A DNA stretch of 64,000 nt from Bacillota bacterium (GTDB taxonomy: Bacteria > Bacillota > Clostridia > Tissierellales > Sedimentibacteraceae): the NCBI GenBank assembly GCA_023386345.1, contig JAEWJT010000017.1, positions 248,001 through 312,000 of the forward strand, in the 5' to 3' direction. The translations under genes were made by a program, and so were the position numbers. Below the pieces are notes generated by a model. That model was not told the DNA's origin. It saw only the letters and a list, made by a program, of their open reading frames with translations, and did no database searches. Shown one piece after another: positions 17,809 through 26,228 of this stretch; position 1 is the first letter of the stretch; each line of letters opens with the position of its first letter.

Positions 17809-18120
17809 ATGAATTTTCAAGGATTGATAATAGGGCTAGCTGCATTTATAATTATAGGAGTATTTCATCCGATAGTTATAAAATCAGAGTACTATTTTGG
17901 AAAAAATGTGTGGCCAATTTTTTTATTAGTTGGTTTATTGCTGATAGCATTATCTATATACATTAATAATATAACAATTTCTGCTATCATTGGTATTACG
18001 GGATTTTCTTCACTATGGAGTATACATGAGATTTTTGAGCAGGAGGAACGTGTGAAAAAGGGATGGTTTCCACACAATCCAAATAAAAATGGTAATTGTA
18101 TTCAAGAAAAGGATAATTAA
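17809..18120 (+). CDS. DUF4491 family small membrane protein
   Basis: A 103-residue protein with three hydrophobic segments (about 5-20, 35-50 and 53-70) and a soluble C-terminal tail containing IHEIFEQEERVKKGWFPHNP. This matches the DUF4491 family, whose function is unknown. The ATG at 17809 is chosen because GGAGGG (17796-17801) lies seven bases before it; earlier in-frame ATGs at 17794 and 17803 overlap or abut that site. It stands alone. Confidence 0.78.
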   Translation: MNFQGLIIGLAAFIIIGVFHPIVIKSEYYFGKNVWPIFLLVGLLLIALSIYINNITISAIIGITGFSSLWSIHEIFEQEERVKKGWFPHNPNKNGNCIQEKDN

Positions 18121-18200
18121 TTTTCTAAAATACTTTATAAGGAAGCATGATAAAAAATAACTAAGTAAAGAAAACTATGTATATTAGATTTAGAAAGCTC

Positions 18201-18722
18201 CTATATCTGTCGATATATCTCATTAAAAATTTGAAGGTGATGTTCCTCATCACGTATAATGCGGTTTAAAATTTCCACGATATTTGTATCCCTGATGTTT
18301 TTTGCCTCTCTTGAATACTTTCGGATAGCTGCTTTTTCTGCTTTAATTGATTCCTCTACAAGTGCACGTAATTCTCTAGGATAACTTATAAATGACGGAG
18401 ACCACCATTGAGGATGCTTTTCACTACAAACCCAAAGTCTTGGGTCTGCTCCGAGTAGTAAAGCTAACTCCGAAAATATATTTAAGTGATACATTTCAAC
18501 GATACTAACATCATGAAAACACTTTGAAATCCAACTATATTTTGGCTTCGTAACGACAGCAATGTAGGAATACCTGACGATGTCGCTCATTTCAGAAATA
18601 ATACTTGCAATGTTACTTAACATACTACAGGCATAAACGGGATTTGGCCCAACTACTCGCACAGGAGGGTATGGCTCATTTATCCTATATGGGCATTCAC
18701 TTATATTGTTATCATTTATCAT
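18201..18722 (-). CDS. Ferritin-like di-iron protein
   Basis: A 173-residue helical protein with a ferritin/rubrerythrin-like iron ligand pattern: an early Glu (SEMSDIVRYSY), an ExxH (VEMYHLNIFSE), a third Glu (SIKAEKAAIRKY) and a final ExxH (DEEHHLQIFNEI). The N terminus is Pro-rich (INEPYPPVRVVGP). No rubredoxin domain is present. Relatives include the rubrerythrin/CotJC-like families in Clostridia, so a role in oxygen protection or spore coat are both possible. The ATG at 18722 is used because GGAG lies six bases before it; an upstream ATG at 18734 overlaps that site. Confidence 0.72.
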   Translation of the reverse strand: MINDNNISECPYRINEPYPPVRVVGPNPVYACSMLSNIASIISEMSDIVRYSYIAVVTKPKYSWISKCFHDVSIVEMYHLNIFSELALLLGADPRLWVCSEKHPQWWSPSFISYPRELRALVEESIKAEKAAIRKYSREAKNIRDTNIVEILNRIIRDEEHHLQIFNEIYRQI

Positions 18723-18934
18723 TATTTTCTCCATTTCGCATATTGATATGATACAGTTTATTCATGTAAATATGAGATTATTACATCATCATTTATATTT
18801 GTTGCGCAGATATGGATGGAAATAAATCGCTTTAGTGGCGGTAAACAGCTATATATTATTGATATGTTTTACCAATGCTAACAGATAACTTATTATTAAA
18901 ATGATATCAATTTTTAGAAGTGGATGAATTTAAA

Positions 18935-19093
18935 TTATTTAGACAGCATATATGCAGATTTATTAGTGCAGTAATTACAAATTTTGTCTTCGCATTTTTC
19001 CATAGTTGGGGAAATTTCTTCTTCGTTTACATAATCGTCTAAGGCCATATCTATGTGTTCAATACAGGTGTAAATTATTCTATCTCTGTCCAT
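18935..19093 (-). CDS. Small CxxH/CxxC zinc-motif protein
   Basis: A 52-residue protein. The N-terminal MDRDRIIYTCIEHIDMALDD carries CxxH (Cys10, His13) and the C-terminal ICNYCTNKSAYML carries CxxC (Cys39, Cys42). Length and spacing match the CxxH/CxxC (BA_5709-type) family, and the acidic middle with EEEISPTMEK matches too. A four-ligand zinc site is expected. In Bacillus this gene lies near walJ-htrA-rlmH; here it is next to walJ but on the opposite strand. AAAGGAGAG is seven bases before the ATG. Function is unknown. Confidence 0.82.
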   Translation of the reverse strand: MDRDRIIYTCIEHIDMALDDYVNEEEISPTMEKCEDKICNYCTNKSAYMLSK

Positions 19094-19336
19094 TTAGAAC
19101 TCTCCTTTTGTTTTTGTAATTTTATATTTATTAAATTATACAGTAATTTACTGAAAAAATAAATAATAATTTATACTCTTTTAAAATTTATCATTACATC
19201 ATATCTTATATAACACAAATCTACATAATAATAGAATACTAAATTAAAATTTCCCTTTAAATTAAGTTTGTTTTGTAGTATAATAAGCACAAAAAGCTTA
19301 GGATATTTGAAAGTAACATAAAAAGGAGATAATCAG

Positions 19337-20119
19337 TTGAAATTTTGTTCATTATATAGTGGTAGTAGTGGCAATAGCCAATTTATCAAGGCAGGAAACA
19401 CAAAAATTTTAGTCGATGCAGGACTTAGTGGAAAAAAAATACAGCAGGCTATTGAGAGTATCGGTGAAACTCCTGCTGATATTCAGGGGATTTTTATAAC
19501 TCATGAGCATATTGACCATATACAATGTGCCGGTATTTTATCAAGGAGATTTAATATCCCTATTTATGCAAACGAAAAAACTTGGATTGCCATGCAGCCA
19601 TCAATCGGTGAAATAAAGTCTGAAAATATAAAGATATTTGAAAGCTGTGTAGAAATTGGAGACTTATTTGTACAAGCCTTTGATGTGTCGCATGATGCAG
19701 CAAACCCTGTTGGTTACAAAATATTTAATCAAAATAAAAAGATTTCTTTATTGACTGATACAGGCTGTGTTTCAGATGAGATAAAAAAGCATATTGCAGA
19801 TTCTGATCTTTTATTAATAGAATCAAATCATGATGAGGATATGGTTTTAGTTGGCTCATATCCTTGGCCATTAAAAAAGCGTGTGCTTGGTGAATTTGGA
19901 CATATGTCTAATGATTTAGCGGGGACTTTATTATCTGAAGTTTTGAAAAAAGGCTCTGAGATAGTTCTTCTTGGACATTTGAGTAGGGAAAATAACTTTC
20001 CGGAGTTAGCATATAAAACAGTAGAAGGAATATTAAATGAGAATAATATTTTTGTAAAAGACGGTCTAGTACTTGATATGACTTATAGAGATAAATCCTC
20101 CAAGGTTTATGAGCTATAA
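19337..20119 (+). CDS. walJ: WalJ/YycJ metallo-beta-lactamase fold hydrolase
   Basis: A 260-residue MBL-fold protein. FCSLYSGSSGNSQFI at the N terminus and the metal motif THEHIDHI (about 55-62) are typical of YycJ/WalJ; further ligands are in DTGCVSDE and LGHLSREN. WalJ is conserved with the WalRK system and has been linked to cell division/DNA exit control; biochemically it is an exonuclease-like MBL protein. The start is TTG (19337) with AAGGAGATAATCAG upstream. It is followed by htrA, as in Bacillus, but both are about 17 kb from walRK here. Confidence 0.9.
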   Translation: MKFCSLYSGSSGNSQFIKAGNTKILVDAGLSGKKIQQAIESIGETPADIQGIFITHEHIDHIQCAGILSRRFNIPIYANEKTWIAMQPSIGEIKSENIKIFESCVEIGDLFVQAFDVSHDAANPVGYKIFNQNKKISLLTDTGCVSDEIKKHIADSDLLLIESNHDEDMVLVGSYPWPLKKRVLGEFGHMSNDLAGTLLSEVLKKGSEIVLLGHLSRENNFPELAYKTVEGILNENNIFVKDGLVLDMTYRDKSSKVYEL

Positions 20120-20281
20120 TACCTTAAATTATTCTTAATTTTCATGAAAATGTTCTTTGTGCATATACTATTTTTACATTTAAAATAAAGACAGAATTAA
20201 GGAAATAACTTTAAAATTTAATTATAAAGAAATTGTAATTGCAAATACAAAATAAATGTAAAAAATATATATGGAAGGAAT

Positions 20282-21811
20282 GTGATTAAATTGTATAACA
20301 AAGAAAATGAATTTAAAGATGGAGAAATAAAAGGCGAAAACTTAATTAAACCTAATGATGAGCAAAAGGATGAAGCTTCATTAAGCTTTAATAATGAGCA
20401 AAAACCTGATAGACCAGAAGAAAATACAATAGACTACAGTGCTGTTTCTGGAACGAAAGAGTATATATACACTCCTAGAGCTGGAGAAAGCTCTGCAATG
20501 AATGAGGCAAATAGCTATAATCAAGACGATAATCAGGCTCAAGCAGCAGAAAGTAAGCCAGAAGAAACAATAAAAAGAGATAATCAAAATTATAGCTCTG
20601 CGTACAATGAAAAGGCTTATAGTTCAGTGCATGATACAAATAACTACACTTCAGCATACAATGAAAGCGTAGATGAGAGTGTAAAAGCTAAAAAACCAAA
20701 GAGAAGATTTGTTGCAACAGTAGCCCTTATTTTAGTTGTGTCGATGCTAAGCGGAGCTGCTGGAAGCCTTATGACAATTCACCTTTATAAAAATGGTACT
20801 ATGCAGCAAAATACTGACAATATAAATAATGCTCAATCTGTTAAGATTGACTTAAATGACGGAGCTTACTATGCAGCAGCTGTAAATGAAAAAACTAAAA
20901 ATACAGTTGTAGGAGTTACGACTACACTAACAATGGTTTATGAATCATTCTGGGGTTCACAGGAGAGAGATGGACAAAGTATAGGCTCAGGCATTATAGT
21001 TGACCCTAATGGTTTAATACTTACAAACTCTCACGTTATAGGAGATGGTCATGCGAAAAAAATAGTAGTATCCTTAACAGACGGTACGACTGAAGAAGCA
21101 AGTGTTTTGTGGTATGATCAGGCTCTTGACCTTGCAGTTATAAAGATTAACAGAACAGGTTTAAGCGCAGCAGAGCTTGGAGACTCTGATACATTGATAG
21201 TTGGTGAGCCGGTAGTAGCCATAGGAAATCCAATGTCCTTATCACTAAATGGAACATTGACAAACGGAGTAGTCAGTGGACTAAACCGTTCAATAACTAT
21301 CAACGGAACAACAATAAAACCACTTATTCAAACAAATGCTTCAATAAATCCTGGAAATAGCGGAGGACCTTTATTTAATGCCGAAGGTAAGGTGATAGGA
21401 ATAAATACAGCTAAGATGAGTTCAGCAGAAGGTTTAGGATTTTCTATTCCAATAAATGTTGTTATTCCTATACTAAATCAAATAACAAAAGGTGAAACAG
21501 TAAACAGCTTATATATAGGAATACAAGGCATGAGTGTTTCTGAATACAAGGAAAGAATGGGTATTGCACTTACAGTTGAGTCTGGAGTGTTTGTGGCAGA
21601 GATTGTAAAGGATAGTCCTGCTGATAAGGCTGGTCTTATGTACGGTGATATAATAATTGCTATAGATAAGACAGAAATTAAAGAAATGACTGATTTAAAG
21701 AGAACTTTATATAACTATAAAGAAGGCGATAAGGTACAGGTAAAATATTTAAGAAATGGAAGCGAGAGCACATCTGAAATTACCTTAGCGCAAAAACCAA
21801 AAAATTATTAA
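20282..21811 (+). CDS. htrA: HtrA/DegP-type membrane-anchored serine protease
   Basis: A 509-residue S1C protease. A long charged, Ser/Tyr/Asn-rich cytoplasmic region (1-140) contains two copies of a YxSAYNE motif (near 104 and 122). One membrane segment follows (about 143-165), then the protease domain with catalytic His251 (TNSHVIGDGH), Asp283 (ALDLAVIKI) and Ser360 (NPGNSGGPLF), and one PDZ domain (about 405-500). The protease faces outside and handles misfolded exported proteins. The start is uncertain: GTG 20282 is only two bases from GGA, so TTG 20291 may be used. A terminator follows. Confidence 0.92.
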   Translation: MIKLYNKENEFKDGEIKGENLIKPNDEQKDEASLSFNNEQKPDRPEENTIDYSAVSGTKEYIYTPRAGESSAMNEANSYNQDDNQAQAAESKPEETIKRDNQNYSSAYNEKAYSSVHDTNNYTSAYNESVDESVKAKKPKRRFVATVALILVVSMLSGAAGSLMTIHLYKNGTMQQNTDNINNAQSVKIDLNDGAYYAAAVNEKTKNTVVGVTTTLTMVYESFWGSQERDGQSIGSGIIVDPNGLILTNSHVIGDGHAKKIVVSLTDGTTEEASVLWYDQALDLAVIKINRTGLSAAELGDSDTLIVGEPVVAIGNPMSLSLNGTLTNGVVSGLNRSITINGTTIKPLIQTNASINPGNSGGPLFNAEGKVIGINTAKMSSAEGLGFSIPINVVIPILNQITKGETVNSLYIGIQGMSVSEYKERMGIALTVESGVFVAEIVKDSPADKAGLMYGDIIIAIDKTEIKEMTDLKRTLYNYKEGDKVQVKYLRNGSESTSEITLAQKPKNY

Positions 21812-21825
21812 CATAAAACTATATT

Positions 21826-21847
21826 GCAAGCCACATTTGTGGCTTGC
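21826..21847 (+). terminator. Terminator after htrA
   Basis: GCAAGCCACA, loop TT, TGTGGCTTGC, then TTTTTT: a perfect 10-bp stem with a U-tract, 15 bases after the htrA stop. Confidence 0.92.
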
Positions 21848-22079
21848 TTTTTTAACTAATAGTAAAATTTTATTTACTGTTAATAAATGAATAATTATTC
21901 CAATTTTTCTTTAAAGCAAAATTTATTTTGTTTTTTTATCTTTAGAGTATTATTCCGTGTGTAATTTTCATAATTAAAACAGTCAATTTCATAAAACTAT
22001 ATTAATTATTTTCATAATTTGATATTATAATCTATGTCATAGCATATTACGACAAATAATTTAATAGAGGATAAAATTT

Positions 22080-23246
22080 ATGTATCTGGGAAGCGTAAAA
22101 TTTTACAAGCATCTTATCTATGTTATCATTGTGATAGTATTAGTATTAGCTTTAGTTGGACTTGGATTTTTGATAAGTCTGATAATGCCAAAAGAAAATA
22201 TTAAATCAGCAGGTAATTTCAATAATGATATCATGTTAGCAGATAATACTAATAAAACAGACCAAAATCAAAATCCAAAAGATAATGATAAAGGTGCTGC
22301 TGACAAAAAAGATGCAGATAAAATTGACGATGAAAAACAAGATGGCTCAACAAATGTTAGCGACTCTTCTGATCAAAAGTTAAAAGATGAAATAAGTAGA
22401 TCTCAGAAAGAGCTGGAAAAAGCATCACAGGAACTAGAAGAAAAAATAAGACAATTAAAAAATGAAGCAGACAAAAAATCCAGCGATAATAAAACTGATG
22501 ATACTAACTCAAATGATAAAAATTCAGAAGAGTCCTCACTTGTTGATAATTTCCCTAATTTATACTGCGAGAAGTTTGAAATTATCCCAACTGATAAGAA
22601 AACAGCTTATCTGACTTTTGATGATGGACCATCAGAAAATACTGAAAAAATCCTTGAAATTTTAAAAGAGCATAATATAAAGGCTACTTTTTTTGTTATA
22701 ACTGGGGAATATAATTCCAAAAATCTTGACTTATTAAAAAAAATACATGAAGAAGGTCATACTATTGGTATTCATTCGCACTCTCATGTTTATAAGGAAA
22801 TTTACAATTCTAAAGAATCTTTCCTTGAAGATATGAACAGTGCAAGCGATATAATATATGAGAAAATTAACATTAGACCTAGCATTTTAAGGTTTCCGGG
22901 CGGCAGTATTAATGAATACAATAAAAATATTTATCAAGATACTATTGATGAATTAGCAAAAAGAAATTTTCAATATTACGACTGGAATGTATCCTTTGAT
23001 GATGCTAAAAAAAATACAAGCGTTGATGAAATAGTTCAAAGTGCAGTATATGGAATTGAACAAAATAAAGATAAGAATATAATTATGCTTGCACATGACC
23101 AAGCAAAAAACAATGTAGCGTTAGAAGCTCTTGAAAAAGTGATTGACGTATTGGAGTCTTATGGCTATTCTTTTGATAAAATTGATAATAGCGTTGAGCC
23201 AATTACGTTTTTAAATAAATTAGAGGTTGATAGGAATAATAAATAA
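22080..23246 (+). CDS. Membrane-anchored polysaccharide deacetylase
   Basis: A 388-residue protein with an N-terminal membrane anchor (about 11-35), an acidic Asn/Asp/Lys linker, a short coiled coil (about 100-135) and a NodB homology domain (about 170-380). NodB motifs visible are TAYLTFDDGPSENT (motif 1, near 177), HSHSH (motif 2), RFPGGS (motif 3), YYDWNVS (motif 4) and IIMLAHD (motif 5). It probably removes acetyl groups from peptidoglycan or another wall glycan outside the cell. It is 52 bases upstream of the bactofilin gene, so the two may work together in envelope shaping. Confidence 0.9.
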   Translation: MYLGSVKFYKHLIYVIIVIVLVLALVGLGFLISLIMPKENIKSAGNFNNDIMLADNTNKTDQNQNPKDNDKGAADKKDADKIDDEKQDGSTNVSDSSDQKLKDEISRSQKELEKASQELEEKIRQLKNEADKKSSDNKTDDTNSNDKNSEESSLVDNFPNLYCEKFEIIPTDKKTAYLTFDDGPSENTEKILEILKEHNIKATFFVITGEYNSKNLDLLKKIHEEGHTIGIHSHSHVYKEIYNSKESFLEDMNSASDIIYEKINIRPSILRFPGGSINEYNKNIYQDTIDELAKRNFQYYDWNVSFDDAKKNTSVDEIVQSAVYGIEQNKDKNIIMLAHDQAKNNVALEALEKVIDVLESYGYSFDKIDNSVEPITFLNKLEVDRNNK

Positions 23247-23298
23247 TTTTATCGAAATTTTAGAAAAAATATAATTAATTCTTGGAGGAATAGTATCA

Positions 23299-23979
23299 AT
23301 GGAAAGTAATTTCAGAAAGGCTTTAAAGGAAGTAATGGGCATTGATAAATCTGGCAAAACAGAAAATGTTGTTGAAAATAATGATGTAGTAGCAGATAAT
23401 ACAATAAATACAGCAGTTAGTGAAAAGCCTGAGTTTAAAGAGCCCGCAGTTTCACAAATGAGAGACATAACTCTAGAATCAGTTAAGGAAGCAGAGCAAA
23501 AGAAATCAAGTGGTTTAGGTAATACATTCTCATCTCAAAACAGTTTTGGACAAGGTGCCAATGCAGCTGAGACAAGTGTTATTACTAAGACAACAAAAAT
23601 TGAAGGCTCTATATCTACTGATTCAAACATAGTAATTGCAGGAGAGATGATTGGAAATGTTACAAGTGCAAACTCAATAAGCACTACAGGTAAAATACTT
23701 GGCAATATCACATGCAAGAACTTTGAAGGAAGCAATGCTAAAATTGAAGGAGATATCAAAGTTGAAAATACTCTAATAATTAAAAACAACTGCGATATCA
23801 TAGGAGATATTTCTGCAAAAAGAATAGAGTTATCAGGCAGAGTAAAAGGAAACATTGTTCTTTCTGGTGAAGTGTTTATAGCAAAAGAAGCTTACATAAT
23901 AGGAAATGTAACAGCAAGTACAATAAGCATAGAAAAAGGTGCTATAATTCAAGGTCTAATAAAAATTAAAACTGAATAA
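23299..23979 (+). CDS. Bactofilin (polymer-forming cytoskeletal protein)
   Basis: A 226-residue protein. The first 90 residues are variable and charged (FRKALKEVMGIDKSGK). The bactofilin beta-helix follows (about 95-225), starting TTKIEGSISTDSNIVIAGEM and continuing with repeated G-x-I/V patterns every 17-18 residues. Bactofilins polymerise without nucleotide and often scaffold peptidoglycan-modifying enzymes, which fits the deacetylase upstream. TTGGAGG precedes the ATG. A strong terminator follows. Confidence 0.9.
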   Translation: MESNFRKALKEVMGIDKSGKTENVVENNDVVADNTINTAVSEKPEFKEPAVSQMRDITLESVKEAEQKKSSGLGNTFSSQNSFGQGANAAETSVITKTTKIEGSISTDSNIVIAGEMIGNVTSANSISTTGKILGNITCKNFEGSNAKIEGDIKVENTLIIKNNCDIIGDISAKRIELSGRVKGNIVLSGEVFIAKEAYIIGNVTASTISIEKGAIIQGLIKIKTE

Positions 23980-23983
23980 ATTA

Positions 23984-24009
23984 AATTGTCGGTGATACCA
24001 CCGACAATT
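23984..24009. terminator. Terminator after the bactofilin gene
   Basis: AATTGTCGGTG, loop ATAC, CACCGACAATT, then TTTTATTTT: an 11-bp perfect stem with a U-tract. It lies between convergent genes; the minus-strand U-tract is weak. Confidence 0.9.
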
Positions 24010-24044
24010 TTTTATTTTAAGAATATCTCTTTTTTTAAAAGGAG

Positions 24045-24782
24045 CTATTTCTCATAGCTTTCTTTATTTATTATATATTCATAATATTTTTTCTTGATTT
24101 TGGGTGCTTCTCTTTGCTTTATTGCAACCGTATCTCCAAAAATTGTGGTGAATTTGTAGGAGTCTACAGATTTCACATAGTCCATATTTATTAAAAAGCT
24201 CTTATGACATCTTAGAAATCTGTTGTTTGAAAGCTGTTTTTCTATGTCGTCAAGCTTGCCGTAGGTTTTTAAAATCTCGTAGTTATTCATATGAATTCTC
24301 AGTGTTGTATTTTGGCTTTCTATATATGATATCTCGTTAAATGATAAATTCATAAATTTTTTTCCGTTTTTAATTAGAACATTTTCTTCTCTTATATCCT
24401 TGTGCTGAAATATAAATCTATCCATGATTTTAGAAAGGGTGCTATACGACATAGGCTTGATGTTATAATAAAGAGGCCATAGTTCAAAGCTTTTGAGCGC
24501 ATAAGTGCTTCCAGAGGTATTAAACACAATACTTAAATCTTCATGTTCTTGTCTGATTTTTTTCAAAATAATAAAGATATTTTGAATGTCAAGCTCTGTG
24601 AATAACAAATCTATTTCATTTTCATTATTTTTATTATTTTCAAAAAAAGCTACCAAAGCTTCATCTGATTCGAATTCAAAAACATTATATGAATATGAGT
24701 GACTTGAAAAGTAAATATTTATAAAATTGCATAGTGCTTCCCTAATATCCTTGCTATAATCACAAATGCCTATGTTTATCAT
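24045..24782 (-). CDS. LytTR response regulator with degenerate receiver
   Basis: A 245-residue regulator: a CheY-like N-terminal domain (1-120) and a LytTR DNA-binding domain (about 135-240, with SFNEISYIESQNTTLRIH and RFLRCHKSFLINMDYVKSV). The receiver looks inactive or locked. The phospho-acceptor Asp is replaced by Glu63 (LLFTELDI), and the acidic pair is reduced to Asp8 followed by Tyr9 (ICDYS). Ser90 and Lys109 (NIKPM) are kept. No sensor kinase is adjacent. LytTR proteins often control bacteriocin, quorum or wall genes. It is downstream of the M42 gene, separated by a terminator. Confidence 0.85.
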   Translation of the reverse strand: MINIGICDYSKDIREALCNFINIYFSSHSYSYNVFEFESDEALVAFFENNKNNENEIDLLFTELDIQNIFIILKKIRQEHEDLSIVFNTSGSTYALKSFELWPLYYNIKPMSYSTLSKIMDRFIFQHKDIREENVLIKNGKKFMNLSFNEISYIESQNTTLRIHMNNYEILKTYGKLDDIEKQLSNNRFLRCHKSFLINMDYVKSVDSYKFTTIFGDTVAIKQREAPKIKKKYYEYIINKESYEK

Positions 24783-24817
24783 ATTTGTACCTCTTTAAAG
24801 TATTTATCCTTGCAAAA

Positions 24818-24842
24818 ATAGGAGGAGTGAAACCCCTCCTAT
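24818..24842 (-). terminator. Terminator after the M42 peptidase gene
   Basis: ATAGGAGG (24818-24825) pairs with CCTCCTAT (24835-24842). On the minus strand the hairpin is followed by TTTTTG, so it should end the M42 transcript before the LytTR gene. Confidence 0.75.
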
Positions 24843-24858
24843 CAAAAACAATTTATAG

Positions 24859-24876
24859 AGCGAAACTTGTTTTGTT
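24859..24876. terminator. AGCGAAAC hairpin between M42 and LytTR genes
   Basis: AGCGAAAC, loop TT, GTTTTGTT with a TTTTT tail on the plus strand; two G-T pairs replace G-C. Both flanking genes are on the minus strand, so it is not in the right direction to end either. Member of the AGCGAAA hairpin family. Confidence 0.45.
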
Positions 24877-24879
24877 TTT

Positions 24880-25908
24880 TTATGCCATTACATAAGCATA
24901 AATTAGCTCAACTGTATTCTCTAAGCCTTTTATATGTGTTCTTTCCATTCCGTGAGATGCGTTTACTCCTGGACCTATCAATCCACCTCTTATGTTGTTT
25001 CCACCGCTTAGTGCTGCTGAAACATCTGAGCCATACATTGGATATACGTCTTGTGCATAGCCTAATTTTTTCTCTTTTGCTAAATTTATAAGCTTTGTCG
25101 TAACATCATAATCATAAGGTCCAGAGCTATCTTTTACACATATTGAAACCATTTCTTCAGTACAAGCTAAATCAAGTCCGATACAGCCCATATCAATACC
25201 TACTAACTCATTAACGTCATCAGGTAACCATGAACAGCCATGACCTACTTCTTCATATGTTGAAATAAGTATCTTAACCTTGTGCTTAGGTTTTGTTTTT
25301 GTTGTGTTAAATATTTCCATTAAACTTAAAGCACAAGCAGTTCCAGCCTTATCATCCATATATCTTGATTTTATAAAGCCACTTTCTGTTATTTGGAATT
25401 TTGGTTCGATTGAGATAAAATCACCTGTTGCAATCTCTAGTTTTTCTGTATCAGCTTTGCTGTATACAAGCTCATCTAATCTAATCATCATGTTTTCTTC
25501 GTTTCTCTCTTTAGTTTTTGAATCAGGGAAAACATGGGCTGCTGGAGAAGAGCAAAGCATTGTACCAGTATAAACCTTACCATTTCTTGTATGAATTTTG
25601 CAATATTCTCCGTCAAGTGTAGAATACATATTGCCGCCAAGGCTTGTAATTCTCAAAGTTCCATTAGAGTTAATAGATCTTACCATTGCTCCTAGAGTGT
25701 CTACATGCACTGGTATTCCTATACAATAAGAATTATCTTCACCATCGATTGTGATTATTCCATTGCCTTTTTGATTTTTTTCAAATTTGTAACCGAGTTC
25801 GCCTGCAATTTTGCCTACTTCATTTATAACTTCCTTGCAAAAACCTGTAGGGCTTGGTATGTTTATAATTCTTTCTAATACCTTTGTTGTAAAATCTTTA
25901 TTAAACAT
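24880..25908 (-). CDS. M42 family metallo-aminopeptidase
   Basis: A 342-residue di-zinc aminopeptidase. Ligand and catalytic motifs are visible: IGIPVHVDTLGAMV (His-x-Asp, near 67), RYMDDKAG (about 180), the Glu pair in TYEEVGHG (about 213), GIDMG (about 233) and the final His in SHGMERTH (about 318). M42 enzymes form large tetrahedral cytosolic complexes that trim peptides from the N terminus. GGAGG precedes the ATG by eight bases. It is transcribed alone and ends at the hairpin at 24818. Confidence 0.92.
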   Translation of the reverse strand: MFNKDFTTKVLERIINIPSPTGFCKEVINEVGKIAGELGYKFEKNQKGNGIITIDGEDNSYCIGIPVHVDTLGAMVRSINSNGTLRITSLGGNMYSTLDGEYCKIHTRNGKVYTGTMLCSSPAAHVFPDSKTKERNEENMMIRLDELVYSKADTEKLEIATGDFISIEPKFQITESGFIKSRYMDDKAGTACALSLMEIFNTTKTKPKHKVKILISTYEEVGHGCSWLPDDVNELVGIDMGCIGLDLACTEEMVSICVKDSSGPYDYDVTTKLINLAKEKKLGYAQDVYPMYGSDVSAALSGGNNIRGGLIGPGVNASHGMERTHIKGLENTVELIYAYVMA

Positions 25909-26228
25909 TTTTTATCCTCCATTTGTGAAGCAGTATTTTTTTACTCTGTCACTTTTTTCTAAAATTACTAAAAATATTTTTACTACATTACTTAGAATAT
26001 ATCACACAATATTTAAGAATTCAATAAAAAATAATTATTACTTATATTACTAAAATTTTTTATTTTTAAATTTTGGCTTATTTATGAGTGATATTGACAA
26101 GTGCAAAATAACATGTTAGAATTTATTCAAAATATATTTTAACTAAAAATCCATTTTAAATACGCTTTATTTTTAATTAATTCAAGTTTAAACTATTTTG
26201 ATTTTTCCTTTAAAGGAGGATTTTAACT
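25909..26228. other. Intergenic region between divergent M42 and cdaR genes
   Basis: About 320 bases, very AT-rich. It holds the cdaR promoter (26094-26122) and the strong ribosome binding site AAAGGAGG at 26213-26220. No other structured element was seen. Confidence 0.5.
26094..26122 (+). promoter_or_regulatory. Sigma-A promoter of the cdaR-like gene
   Basis: TTGACA (26094-26099), a 17-base spacer ending in TGT, and TAGAAT (26117-26122). The TGn before the -10 box makes it an extended promoter. Confidence 0.72.
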
